A DNA stretch of 34,312 nt from CAIOYC01 sp964243985 (lineage in GTDB: Bacteria; Pseudomonadota; Alphaproteobacteria; Caulobacterales; Caulobacteraceae): contig CAXTHJ010000025.1 of assembly GCA_964243985.1 (NCBI GenBank), forward strand, positions 1 to 34,312, in the 5' to 3' direction. Shown here in pieces: positions 7,552 to 14,274 of the stretch. Position 1 is the first letter of the stretch, and the number at the start of each line of letters is the position of its first letter. Position numbers and translations under genes: made by a program. The notes beneath the pieces were generated by a model, which searched no databases, had not been told where the DNA came from, and saw only the letters and a program-made list of their open reading frames with translations.

Positions 7552-8637
7552 CTATTTCTGCGGCGACTGCAAGGCGCGCTTGGCGGCGGGGGGCAGAGGG
7601 GCGTCGACCCTGACGGCGATGGACTGGTTGCGGCGGCCCATCCGGCCCTTGGTGAGGGGAATGGTTCCGGCGCGGAGCTCAATCGGGCTGTCCTGGGTGG
7701 CGTTCAGCATCAGGGTGTCGCCGACCTTCAGGTCCAGCACGCGCTTCAGGCTGATCTTCTGTTCGTCCAGCACCGCGCGGACTTCCGTTTGGGTGGACCA
7801 AAGCTCGGTGGCGAGGTGGCTTTCCCAGATGTTGTCGCGGCCGAACTTCTCGCCCATGAACTGCTGCAGCAGCATCTTGCGAATCGGCTCCAGCGTGCCG
7901 TAGGGCAGAAGAAGCTCGATGCGGCCGCCACGGTCCTCCATGTCGATCCGCAGCTTGACCAGGATGGCGGCGTTGGCGGGCCGGGCGATCGCGGCGAAGC
8001 GAGGGTTTGTCTCCAGGCGATCAAGGTGGAAGTTGACTGGGGTCAAGGGCTCGAACGCCGCCTTGGCGTCGGCCAAGACCACCTCCACCATCCGCTGCAC
8101 CAAGACCCGCTCGATGGTGGTGTAGGGGCGGCCCTCAATGCGCATGGCGGCGGTGCCGCGCCGCCCGCCGAGCAGCACGTCGACGATGGAGTAGATCAGG
8201 TTGGAATCGACCGTCAGCAGGCCGTAGTTGTCCAGCTCCTGCGCCCGGAACACCGCCAGGATGGCCGGCAGGGGGATGGAGTTCAGGTAGTCGCCGAAGC
8301 GAATGGAGGAGATATTATCGAGCGACACCTCGACGTTGTCGGAGGTAAAGTTGCGAAGGCTCGTGGTCATCAACCGCACCAGGCGGTCGAACACGATCTC
8401 CAGCATCGGCAGGCGTTCGTAAGACACCAGCGCCGAGTTGATGATGGCGCGGACGCCGGAGTTCTCGCCGTTGTCGTCGTCAGAGAGGTCGAAGCCGAGC
8501 AGGCTGTCGATCTCATCCTGATTGAGGATGCGCTCGCCCGAGCCATTTCCGCCGCCATGGTCGCCGCCCGACGCCCAGTCGTCGCCGCCGGCCGGGCCGG
8601 CCGCGCTGTCGTCGATCTGCTCGTTCACATCGCTCAA
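7552..8637 (-). CDS. fliM: Flagellar motor switch protein FliM
   Basis: This 361-residue protein is a part of the cytoplasmic C-ring, which sets the direction of motor rotation. The N-terminal CheY-binding peptide is visible at about residues 37-49 (ILNQDEIDSLLGF). It is followed by the CheC-like middle domain (SYERLPMLEIVFDRLVRLM ... YGLLTVDSNLIYSIVDVLLGG) and the SpoA/FliN-like C-terminal domain (about 275-345, VLDLKVGDTLMLN). A flexible Gly/Asp/Ser-rich stretch precedes the CheY motif. The gene lies 34 bases downstream of fliL on the same strand, the conserved fliLM pair. The length is typical of the family, and no key block is missing. Confidence 0.96.
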   Translation of the reverse strand: MSDVNEQIDDSAAGPAGGDDWASGGDHGGGNGSGERILNQDEIDSLLGFDLSDDDNGENSGVRAIINSALVSYERLPMLEIVFDRLVRLMTTSLRNFTSDNVEVSLDNISSIRFGDYLNSIPLPAILAVFRAQELDNYGLLTVDSNLIYSIVDVLLGGRRGTAAMRIEGRPYTTIERVLVQRMVEVVLADAKAAFEPLTPVNFHLDRLETNPRFAAIARPANAAILVKLRIDMEDRGGRIELLLPYGTLEPIRKMLLQQFMGEKFGRDNIWESHLATELWSTQTEVRAVLDEQKISLKRVLDLKVGDTLMLNATQDSPIELRAGTIPLTKGRMGRRNQSIAVRVDAPLPPAAKRALQSPQK

Positions 8638-8671
8638 AGGCTTGGTCTCGAAAGCTACTGGAAAGGGGCGG

Positions 8672-9274
8672 CTATTGGATCAGCATTTCCTGGATCAGGA
8701 CGGTGTTGACCTTGGCCGGCGCGATGATGAGGTTGACCCGGCGCAGCAGCTCCATGCGGAGCTGGAAGGTGCCCTGGCTGCCGGAAAGGTCTTCCGGCCG
8801 AAGCTCCCGCAGGAAGGTCTGGAACATGTCGTTCAGGCGAGGCTGGTTCGGCGCAATGGCGTCGGCGGTGTCGCGGTCGGGCGTCTCGAACGACAGCTTC
8901 AGCTTCAGGAAGGTCGGGCGGCCGTCGGCGCTCTGGATGTTCGCCGTCTGGTCGGCCATGGCGTAGAAGAAGGTCCCGTCAGGGCCTTCGGTGATCGGGC
9001 TGTCCTTGGCGTCCTTGCCGCCCTTGGCCTCGGCGGGCTTCTTCTTGGCCTTCTCCGCCTTGGCCGTGGCCGCCGGGTCGGTTTTATGGCCGCCGAGCAT
9101 CAGCATGGCCGCGGTTCCGCCGCCGCCCAGCACCACCAGCGCCCCGACGCCAGCGGCGATCAGGATCATCAACGGCGGTTTCTTCTTGGCGGGCGTTGCG
9201 CCCTCTTCGGCCTCGGCCGGGACGCCATCCACCGGCGGCGCCTCGTCTTTCTTCTTGCCCTTGTCCTTAGACAT
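8672..9274 (-). CDS. fliL: Flagellar basal body-associated protein FliL
   Basis: This protein of about 200 residues has a short, highly charged cytoplasmic N-terminus (MSKDKGKKKDE), one membrane segment at about residues 34-60, and a periplasmic FliL domain ending in LLRRVNLIIAPAKVNTVLIQEMLIQ. FliL sits around the stator units and influences stator assembly and torque. The ATG at 9274 is chosen because it gives the normal basic N-terminus and follows a GGTGGG ribosome site. An in-frame start 51 bases upstream would add an atypical 17-residue extension. It is the first gene of the minus-strand flagellar unit and faces flgF across the control region. Confidence 0.93.
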   Translation of the reverse strand: MSKDKGKKKDEAPPVDGVPAEAEEGATPAKKKPPLMILIAAGVGALVVLGGGGTAAMLMLGGHKTDPAATAKAEKAKKKPAEAKGGKDAKDSPITEGPDGTFFYAMADQTANIQSADGRPTFLKLKLSFETPDRDTADAIAPNQPRLNDMFQTFLRELRPEDLSGSQGTFQLRMELLRRVNLIIAPAKVNTVLIQEMLIQ

Positions 9275-9325
9275 ATCGCCCACCTGCAGACGCGCTGCGC
9301 CATTCTCGGACGCATAAGGCCCCAA

Positions 9326-9454
9326 GCATGGTTAACGATCGGTTTGGAACATTAACGAATAGGGAAGAAACAATGGATTGGCCGGTGGAGGGCTTTCCCC
9401 CCTCGCCGGGCAGAAGTTGCCGAGAGTGGGCGCATCGTGCCCGCCGTTAACCAT
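9326..9454. promoter_or_regulatory. Divergent fliL/flgF control region with CtrA-like half-sites
   Basis: The 257-base gap between fliL and flgF carries the nonamer GTTAACCAT twice, in opposite directions: on the minus strand at 9336-9328 (reading toward fliL) and on the plus strand at 9446-9454 (reading toward flgF). Another TTAAC is at 9352-9356. TTAACCAT is the extended first half of CtrA sites, but the second TTAA half at 7-base spacing is only partly matched in each case (TTTT for the plus copy, TGGG for the minus copy). A weak imperfect repeat, GGCA-N5-TGCC (9409-9421), upstream of the sigma-54 promoter could be an ftr-type FlbD enhancer. All assignments are by eye. Confidence 0.4.
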
Positions 9455-9484
9455 CCATTTTGCTGATTTTGTTCGGGAATTTCC

Positions 9485-9500
9485 TGGCCCGTCCGTTGCA
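9485..9500 (+). promoter_or_regulatory. Sigma-54 promoter of flgF operon
   Basis: TGGCCCG-TCCG-TTGCA matches the sigma-54 consensus TGGCACG-N4-TTGCW at all but one position, with the required GG and GC exactly ten bases apart (9486-9487 and 9498-9499). Transcription should start near 9511, leaving a leader of about 20 bases before the ATG at 9532. Late rod and ring genes of Caulobacter are sigma-54 dependent and activated by FlbD, so the site fits its place. Confidence 0.85.
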
Positions 9501-9531
9501 CGTGAGATTGCGCTACGGAGTTCGCCGTCCC

Positions 9532-10281
9532 ATGGACAACACCCTCTACGTCGGTTTGTCGCGTCAGATGACCCTGCAGCGGTCGCTGGACATCACCGCC
9601 AACAACATCGCCAATCTGGACACCGCAGGCTTCAAGGTGGAATCCCTGATGGTGCAGGACGATCCGCAATCGCCGGCCCTCGCCCCCGCCACCCAGCCGA
9701 TCAACTATGTGCTCGACAACGGCGTCGCCCGCAATTTCGGGCAGGGGTCCCTGGATCAGACCGGCAATCCGTTCGATGTGGCGATCGAAGGGTCGGGCTT
9801 CTTCACCCTGCAGACCGCCAACGGTCCGCGCTACACCCGCGACGGGCGCTTCACTTCCGATCCCACCGGCAAGCTGACCGACAAGCAGGGTAATCCGGTG
9901 CTGGACGCCGGCGGTCAGCCCATAACCCTCGACCCTCAGAACGGCGTCGCCTCCATCGCCAAGGACGGGACGATCAGCCAGACCTCGCCCCAGGGGCAGA
10001 CGGTGCAGGTGGGCAAGCTGGCGGTGGTGCGCTTCACTGACCTGACGGCGCTGACCAAGGAAGGCGACAACGCCTATTCCGCCGCCGCCGGCCAGGCGCC
10101 CACACCCGCCACCAACGCCCAGATCCACCAGGGCACGGTTGAGAAATCCAACGTCCAGGGCGTCGCCGAGATCGTCCACCTGATCGCCATCACCCGCGCC
10201 TACGAGCGCGTCACCCAGATGATGAGCCAAACCCAAGACCTGTCCGAAAGCGCCGTCGAGCGCCTCGGTAAGGCCGCTTAG
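9532..10281 (+). CDS. flgF: Flagellar proximal rod protein FlgF
   Basis: This 249-residue rod protein is exported through the flagellar type III system and assembled in the periplasmic rod. The N-terminal rod signature is at residues 1-35 (SLDITANNIANLDTAGFKVE). The middle has the FlgE/F/G core phrase PFDVAIEGSGFFTLQTANG. The C-terminal helix is VAEIVHLIAITRAYERVTQMM. Start at 9532 (MDNTLYVGLSRQ) is chosen over an upstream in-frame start at 9460, because that start would lie upstream of the sigma-54 promoter and adds an unrelated leader. flgG follows after 12 bases. Confidence 0.95.
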   Translation: MDNTLYVGLSRQMTLQRSLDITANNIANLDTAGFKVESLMVQDDPQSPALAPATQPINYVLDNGVARNFGQGSLDQTGNPFDVAIEGSGFFTLQTANGPRYTRDGRFTSDPTGKLTDKQGNPVLDAGGQPITLDPQNGVASIAKDGTISQTSPQGQTVQVGKLAVVRFTDLTALTKEGDNAYSAAAGQAPTPATNAQIHQGTVEKSNVQGVAEIVHLIAITRAYERVTQMMSQTQDLSESAVERLGKAA

Positions 10282-10293
10282 GAGTCATAACCC

Positions 10294-11082
10294 ATGAGAG
10301 CCCTCTCCACCGCCGCCACCGGCATGGCCGCCCAGCAGATGAACGTGGAGGTGATCTCCAACAACATCGCCAACATGAACACCATCGGCTACAAGCGACA
10401 GCGCGCCGAGTTCCAGGACCTGCTCTACCAGAACGTGGAGCGGATGGGCTCTCAGTCCTCCGACTCCGGCACCATCGTCCCCACCGGCATCCAGGTGGGC
10501 TCGGGCGTGAAGCCCAACGCCGTCTACCGCATCACCGAGCAGGGCTCGATGACCCAGACCGGCAATCAGTTCGACGTCGGCATCAACGGCCGGGGCTACC
10601 TGCAGGTGCAGCTGCCGTCGGGCGAGACCGCCTACACCCGCGCCGGCAACCTGTCGGTGAACGAGAACGGCCAAATGGTCACCGCCGACGGCTACACGGT
10701 GCTTCCGCAGATCACCATCCCCGCCAACGCCACCGCCGTCACCATTTCCAAGTCCGGCCAGGTGCAGGCCACCATCCCCGGCCAGACCGCATCGCAGACG
10801 GTGGGCCAGATGCAGCTCGCCACCTTCTTCAACGAGGCGGGCCTGGACGCCCAGGGCGGCAACCTCTTTTTGGTCTCCGGCGCGTCCGGCGCGGCGGTTG
10901 TCGGCAATCCCGGCGCTATCGGCTACGGCACATTGCAGCAAGGCTACACCGAAGCCTCCAATGTGGATTCGGTGACCGAGATCACCTCGCTGATCACCGC
11001 CCAGCGCGCCTACGAGATGAACTCCAAGGTGGTGAACTCCGCCGACCAGATGCTGCAGACCACCTCGCAGCTGAAGCAGTAA
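10294..11082 (+). CDS. flgG: Flagellar distal rod protein FlgG
   Basis: This 262-residue protein forms the distal rod that passes through the P and L rings. Residues 1-40 hold the rod signature (MRALSTAATGMAAQQMNVEVISNN followed by IANMNTIGYK). The core has NQFDVGINGRGYLQVQLPSG, and the C-terminus is EITSLITAQRAYEMNSKVVNSADQMLQ. Length and blocks are standard for FlgG. The stop codon of flgF is part of the ribosome site TAGGAG, 12 bases before this ATG, so the genes are tightly linked in one operon. Confidence 0.97.
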   Translation: MRALSTAATGMAAQQMNVEVISNNIANMNTIGYKRQRAEFQDLLYQNVERMGSQSSDSGTIVPTGIQVGSGVKPNAVYRITEQGSMTQTGNQFDVGINGRGYLQVQLPSGETAYTRAGNLSVNENGQMVTADGYTVLPQITIPANATAVTISKSGQVQATIPGQTASQTVGQMQLATFFNEAGLDAQGGNLFLVSGASGAAVVGNPGAIGYGTLQQGYTEASNVDSVTEITSLITAQRAYEMNSKVVNSADQMLQTTSQLKQ

Positions 11083-11086
11083 GGTG

Positions 11087-11890
11087 ATGCGCTCCCTCGT
11101 CATCGCGGTGGCCCTCGTCCTCGTCATCCCCGTCCTCGCCTTCGCAGGAACGCCGGTGGAGCTGAAGGGCCAGCCGGTCTCGCACGGCGCCAGCGTCACC
11201 CTCGGCGATGTGTTCGACGGCCTGGACGGATCGGCGGCGGGCGTCGTCATCGCCCGGGCCGCACAGCCGGGCCTGGACGCCGTGCTGGACGCCGAGGTGG
11301 TGCAGACCATCGTCCGCCGCGCCGGCTACGACTGGCCGAACGCCTCGGGCTACCACCGCATCGTGGTCAATTCCGAAGCCGGAGAAGCGCCCGCTCCGCA
11401 AGCCGGCCGATCCCGCGCCAAGGCGTCTCGCCACGGCCGCGCTAGCCAGGCGCTGACCTACGCCCGCAACATCATGGCCGGCGACATCCTCTCCGCCGAC
11501 GACCTCGTCTGGAGCGATGAGGCGGTGGCGCCCTCCGACGGGGTCGCCGATCCCGAAGCCGCCATCGGCAAGGCCGCCCGCCACGCCCTCCGCGCCGGCG
11601 CCCCCGCCGCGTTCCACGACATCATTTCGCCCAAGGTGATCAAGCGGGACGACGTGGTGGCCGTGGTGTTCGAGGCCGACGGCGTCAGCCTGACCCTGCA
11701 GGGCAAGGCCATGGCCGACTGCAGCGTCGGTGACGGCCTGGAGGTGGTGAACCCGCAGTCCAAGAAGGTGATCGAGACCGTATGCTCCGGTCCCGGCCAG
11801 GCTCTGGTCGGCCCGCGCGCCGAAGAGCTGAAGGCCGCTAATTCGCAAACCAGCGGCCAAGGCCGCCTCGCCGTCGCATCCCTCCGTTGA
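11087..11890 (+). CDS. flgA: Flagellar P-ring assembly protein FlgA
   Basis: This 267-residue protein has a signal peptide (about residues 1-20, cleavage after AFA) and acts in the periplasm as chaperone for FlgI in P-ring assembly. The C-terminal half contains a SAF-type domain (ARNIMAGDILSADDLVWSD) followed by the ChapFlgA beta-clip domain (VIKRDDVVAVVFEADGVSLTLQGKA). A basic, low-complexity linker (about residues 105-120) separates the two halves. The start is ATG at 11087; a GTG immediately before it (11084) is also possible. It lies 4 bases after flgG, and flgH follows after 8 bases. Confidence 0.92.
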   Translation: MRSLVIAVALVLVIPVLAFAGTPVELKGQPVSHGASVTLGDVFDGLDGSAAGVVIARAAQPGLDAVLDAEVVQTIVRRAGYDWPNASGYHRIVVNSEAGEAPAPQAGRSRAKASRHGRASQALTYARNIMAGDILSADDLVWSDEAVAPSDGVADPEAAIGKAARHALRAGAPAAFHDIISPKVIKRDDVVAVVFEADGVSLTLQGKAMADCSVGDGLEVVNPQSKKVIETVCSGPGQALVGPRAEELKAANSQTSGQGRLAVASLR

Positions 11891-11898
11891 GGTCTTCC

Positions 11899-12630
11899 AT
11901 GTCGCGTAAAATCCTCCTCGCCCTGTCCGCGCTCACGCTTCCCCTCGCCGCCTGTGCGTCGGTGAAGGAAACCGTCGCCGGGCCGCAGCTCAGCGCCATC
12001 GCCTATCCGTCCTCGCTGATCCCGGCCAAGCAGGAGGTGCTGGTGCCCGCCGACGGACCCCGTCCCTCCTCCGCCAACTCCCTCTGGCGCAATGGCGCGC
12101 GGACCTTCTTCCACGATCAGCGGGCCTCGCACGTGGGCGATATCCTCACGGTGCTGATCACCATCAACGATTCGGCGCAGGTGCAGGACGAGACCGTGGC
12201 CAACCGCACCGCCTCCGACCAGCTCGGCCTCACCAACCTGTTCGGCCTGGAATCCACGCTTGGCCGGCTCCTCCCCAAGGCGTTCACGCCCTCCACGGCG
12301 CTTAACACCAATTCGGCGGCGGCGTCGGACGGCAAGGGCTCGGTCAACCGCTCCGAAGCGGTGACGCTGACCATCGCGGCGGTGGTGTCCAGCGTCCTGC
12401 CCAACGGCAACCTGGTGATCCAGGGCAATCAGGAGGTGAAGATCAACCAGGAGCTCCGCCAGCTCACTGTGGCCGGCATCGTGCGGCCGGAAGACATCAC
12501 CGCCGCCAACACCATCAACCACACCCAGATCGCCGAGGCCCGCGTCTCCTATGGCGGCAAGGGCCCCATCGCCTCAAGCCAGAATCCGCCCGTGGGCCAG
12601 CAGCTGATGACCAAGTTCTCGCCCTTCTGA
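11899..12630 (+). CDS. flgH: Flagellar L-ring lipoprotein FlgH
   Basis: This 243-residue outer-membrane lipoprotein forms the L-ring bushing of the flagellar rod. The lipobox is LPLAAC, with the modified cysteine at residue 19. The conserved L-ring core is visible: SLWRNGARTFFHDQRASHVGD, then the turn LTVLITIND, then NGNLVIQGNQEVKINQELR and VRPEDITAANTINHTQIAEAR. The ATG at 11899 is preceded by GAGG. The TTG at 11887 would overlap flgA and spoil the lipoprotein signal. It is the last gene of the sigma-54 driven flgFGAH unit. Confidence 0.96.
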   Translation: MSRKILLALSALTLPLAACASVKETVAGPQLSAIAYPSSLIPAKQEVLVPADGPRPSSANSLWRNGARTFFHDQRASHVGDILTVLITINDSAQVQDETVANRTASDQLGLTNLFGLESTLGRLLPKAFTPSTALNTNSAAASDGKGSVNRSEAVTLTIAAVVSSVLPNGNLVIQGNQEVKINQELRQLTVAGIVRPEDITAANTINHTQIAEARVSYGGKGPIASSQNPPVGQQLMTKFSPF

Positions 12631-12641
12631 CCGGAACCAAG

Positions 12642-12656
12642 ACCACGCCTCGTGGT
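12642..12656. other. Small hairpin after flgH
   Basis: accacg (12642-12647) and cgtggt (12651-12656) form a perfect 6-base stem with a 3-base loop, 11 bases after the flgH stop. No T-run follows, so it is at most a weak or Rho-assisted transcript end. Confidence 0.3.
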
Positions 12657-12694
12657 TAAGCTGATGACGAGCAATCGGTGGTCGGGGTGAGATC

Positions 12695-13231
12695 ATGAGA
12701 CTGCGTAAAATCCACGCCAACACCATCGTATTCACGGCCGGCGTCGCGATCCTGGGCCTAGCCGCCTGTATGCAGAACGAGCGGCCCATGGCCGTCGCCC
12801 CTGCGACCGCGCCTTACGCCTATGGCCTCTTCTATATGGATGAAGGCTCGTCGGTGAAGCTGGCCTACGGCGCCCCCAATTCCGACGACGTCAGTCTGAT
12901 GATGCAGTGCGTCAAGGGCTCCCACACCGTCGACGTCTCCGACCTCGCCCGGGACGGCGTGGCGCCGACCCTCATCCTCGTATCGGGCGGCAAGAGCGCC
13001 AGTCTGAAGGCCAACGCCAGCAGCGGCGACGGCGCGTCGTTGATCGTTGCGCGTGCACGGACGGACGCTCCGCCGCTGGAAGCGTTCAAGCATTCGGGCC
13101 GCATCGACGTGGTCTATTCCGGCGCCCGGTATGTCATCGCCGCCAATCCCGGCGAACGTGTGAATGTGGAGCGTTTCTTCCGCGATTGCGATCACGGGGC
13201 GGCGACCATCGCCGCCGTTCAGGCCCGCTAG
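12695..13231 (+). CDS. Small predicted lipoprotein downstream of flgH
   Basis: This 178-residue protein has a basic N-terminus, a hydrophobic stretch and the lipobox ILGLAAC with the modified cysteine at residue 25, so it should be a membrane-anchored lipoprotein. The rest is a single beta-rich domain containing two further cysteines (in MMQCVKG and FRDCDHG), which could form a disulfide. No known family was recognised. It follows flgH by 64 bases on the same strand with its own GGGGTGAG ribosome site, and a small hairpin lies between. It may be co-transcribed with the flagellar genes or separate. Its stop codon overlaps that of the converging gene at 13228. Confidence 0.75.
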   Translation: MRLRKIHANTIVFTAGVAILGLAACMQNERPMAVAPATAPYAYGLFYMDEGSSVKLAYGAPNSDDVSLMMQCVKGSHTVDVSDLARDGVAPTLILVSGGKSASLKANASSGDGASLIVARARTDAPPLEAFKHSGRIDVVYSGARYVIAANPGERVNVERFFRDCDHGAATIAAVQAR

Positions 13232-13533
13232 TCGATATACCAGGCGTTGTCATCGCTGATGATATGGGCGTCATCGCCGGCGAGGCGTCGGCGCACGTCC
13301 ACCAAAACCTCGATCACAGCCAGGGTTTCAGGGTCTTTCTTGGTCCGTTTCGCTTCAATTTCACAACCAAGAGCGCTGTCAATCGCTGCGGCGGCCTCGG
13401 GGTTGAGGTCGGCCAGGGTCTGCAATGCCACGCGGACCAGGGTCAGAGCGCAGCGCAAATCTACATCTGAGGAAGACGGCTTGTCGCGGAACGGCGTTTC
13501 CGCCGTCCCGGTTGCCTGGGACTGATTTTGCAT
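13228..13533 (-). CDS. Conserved-looking hypothetical protein
   Basis: This protein of 101 residues is taken from the ATG at 13533 (MQNQSQATGTAETPFRDKPS). A longer in-frame start at 13581 would add 16 residues. The central part looks helical (DLRCALTLVRVALQTLADLNPEAAAAIDSALGCEIEA), followed by a charged stretch and a helix ending DDNAWYID. No domain or signal peptide was recognised, and a small cytoplasmic helical protein is all that can be said. It converges with the lipoprotein gene, with the four bases CTAG shared by both stop codons, and diverges from the MarR-type gene. Confidence 0.6.
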   Translation of the reverse strand: MQNQSQATGTAETPFRDKPSSSDVDLRCALTLVRVALQTLADLNPEAAAAIDSALGCEIEAKRTKKDPETLAVIEVLVDVRRRLAGDDAHIISDDNAWYID

Positions 13534-13661
13534 TGGATAACGGCACGGACGCCCGGAAATTAACCCAGCGCCGCTGTGCATCCAAAAGGGCGCGCGCTTT
13601 CGTGCCTATAAGGCAGAGTTGAACCCCAGGTAGTGCAGTCGGACGTAGTCGTCAAGGTTAA

Positions 13662-13708
13662 AGGTGCAAACGCACCTGTTGTATTTACACTGTTGCTGCT
13701 TTGCAGCA
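13662..13708. promoter_or_regulatory. Inverted repeats before the MarR-type gene
   Basis: AGGTGC (13662-13667) and GCACCT (13672-13677) are perfect inverted arms around AAAC. A second perfect pair, TGCTG/CAGCA (13694-13698, 13704-13708) around a 5-base loop, ends 2 bases before the ATG at 13711. The first could be an autoregulatory operator, since MarR proteins bind short palindromes near their own promoter. The second could hide the ribosome site in RNA. Neither is proven. Confidence 0.4.
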
Positions 13709-13710
13709 TT

Positions 13711-14241
13711 ATGCCGACGGGGGAGACAGAAAACTTGCTGGGCGCGAAAAAATCAGAGGCTTTGGACGGAGAGGTCGGGGAAGGCTTCGACGAATATCTA
13801 TTCTACCTGTTGACGCAGGTGGCCAATCGCCGGAACCGGGATTTCGCGCCGGCGCTGAAAGCGATCGGCCTGTCCCTTGCGGAATGGCGGGCCATGTCGG
13901 TGATCAATCGGCTGGACGCTTGCTTGATGAGCGAGCTTTCGGAATTCACCACCGTGGACCGCACCACCTTGACCCGCACGGTGGATCAGCTGGTGCGCCG
14001 CGATCTGGTGTCGCGCCATGTGTCGGCTCAGGACCGCCGGCAAGTCGTGGTCGCCCTCACGGCGCAAGGCGAGCGTTGCTTCGCCCAGGCGGTCGACGCG
14101 CTCAAAAGCTATAACCTTCATGTGCTGAACGGCCTGACGGATACAGACACGCGAACGCTTCGGGCGCTGTTGCAGCGGGTCCTGAAAAACATCGTTCAGG
14201 ACCCGGAGCACTTCGAGAAAGTCCTGAAGTTCGAGCGCTGA
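13711..14241 (+). CDS. MarR-family transcriptional regulator
   Basis: This protein of 176 residues (from ATG 13711) has the MarR winged helix-turn-helix. The helices are DFAPALKAIGLSLAEWRAMSV and LMSELSEFTTVDRTTLTRTV, and the wing is ISRH-like (LVSRHVSAQDRRQVVVALT), with the conserved DRR near the wing tip. MarR proteins are cytoplasmic dimers that usually repress nearby genes and respond to small aromatic ligands or oxidation. An in-frame GTG at 13633 would add 26 residues of unrelated sequence and lie across the inverted repeats, so the ATG is preferred, although no clear ribosome site precedes it. The ligand and targets cannot be told. The divergent hypothetical gene at 13228 is a possible target. 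Confidence 0.85.
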   Translation: MPTGETENLLGAKKSEALDGEVGEGFDEYLFYLLTQVANRRNRDFAPALKAIGLSLAEWRAMSVINRLDACLMSELSEFTTVDRTTLTRTVDQLVRRDLVSRHVSAQDRRQVVVALTAQGERCFAQAVDALKSYNLHVLNGLTDTDTRTLRALLQRVLKNIVQDPEHFEKVLKFER

Positions 14242-14274
14242 AAACCGGCCGCCCTATGCCCTACACCTTGCGCC

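Noticed and set aside
7099..8709. 536-codon open frame antisense to fliM and the PflI-like gene
   Set aside because: Shadow frame with biased composition; fliM on the other strand is certain.
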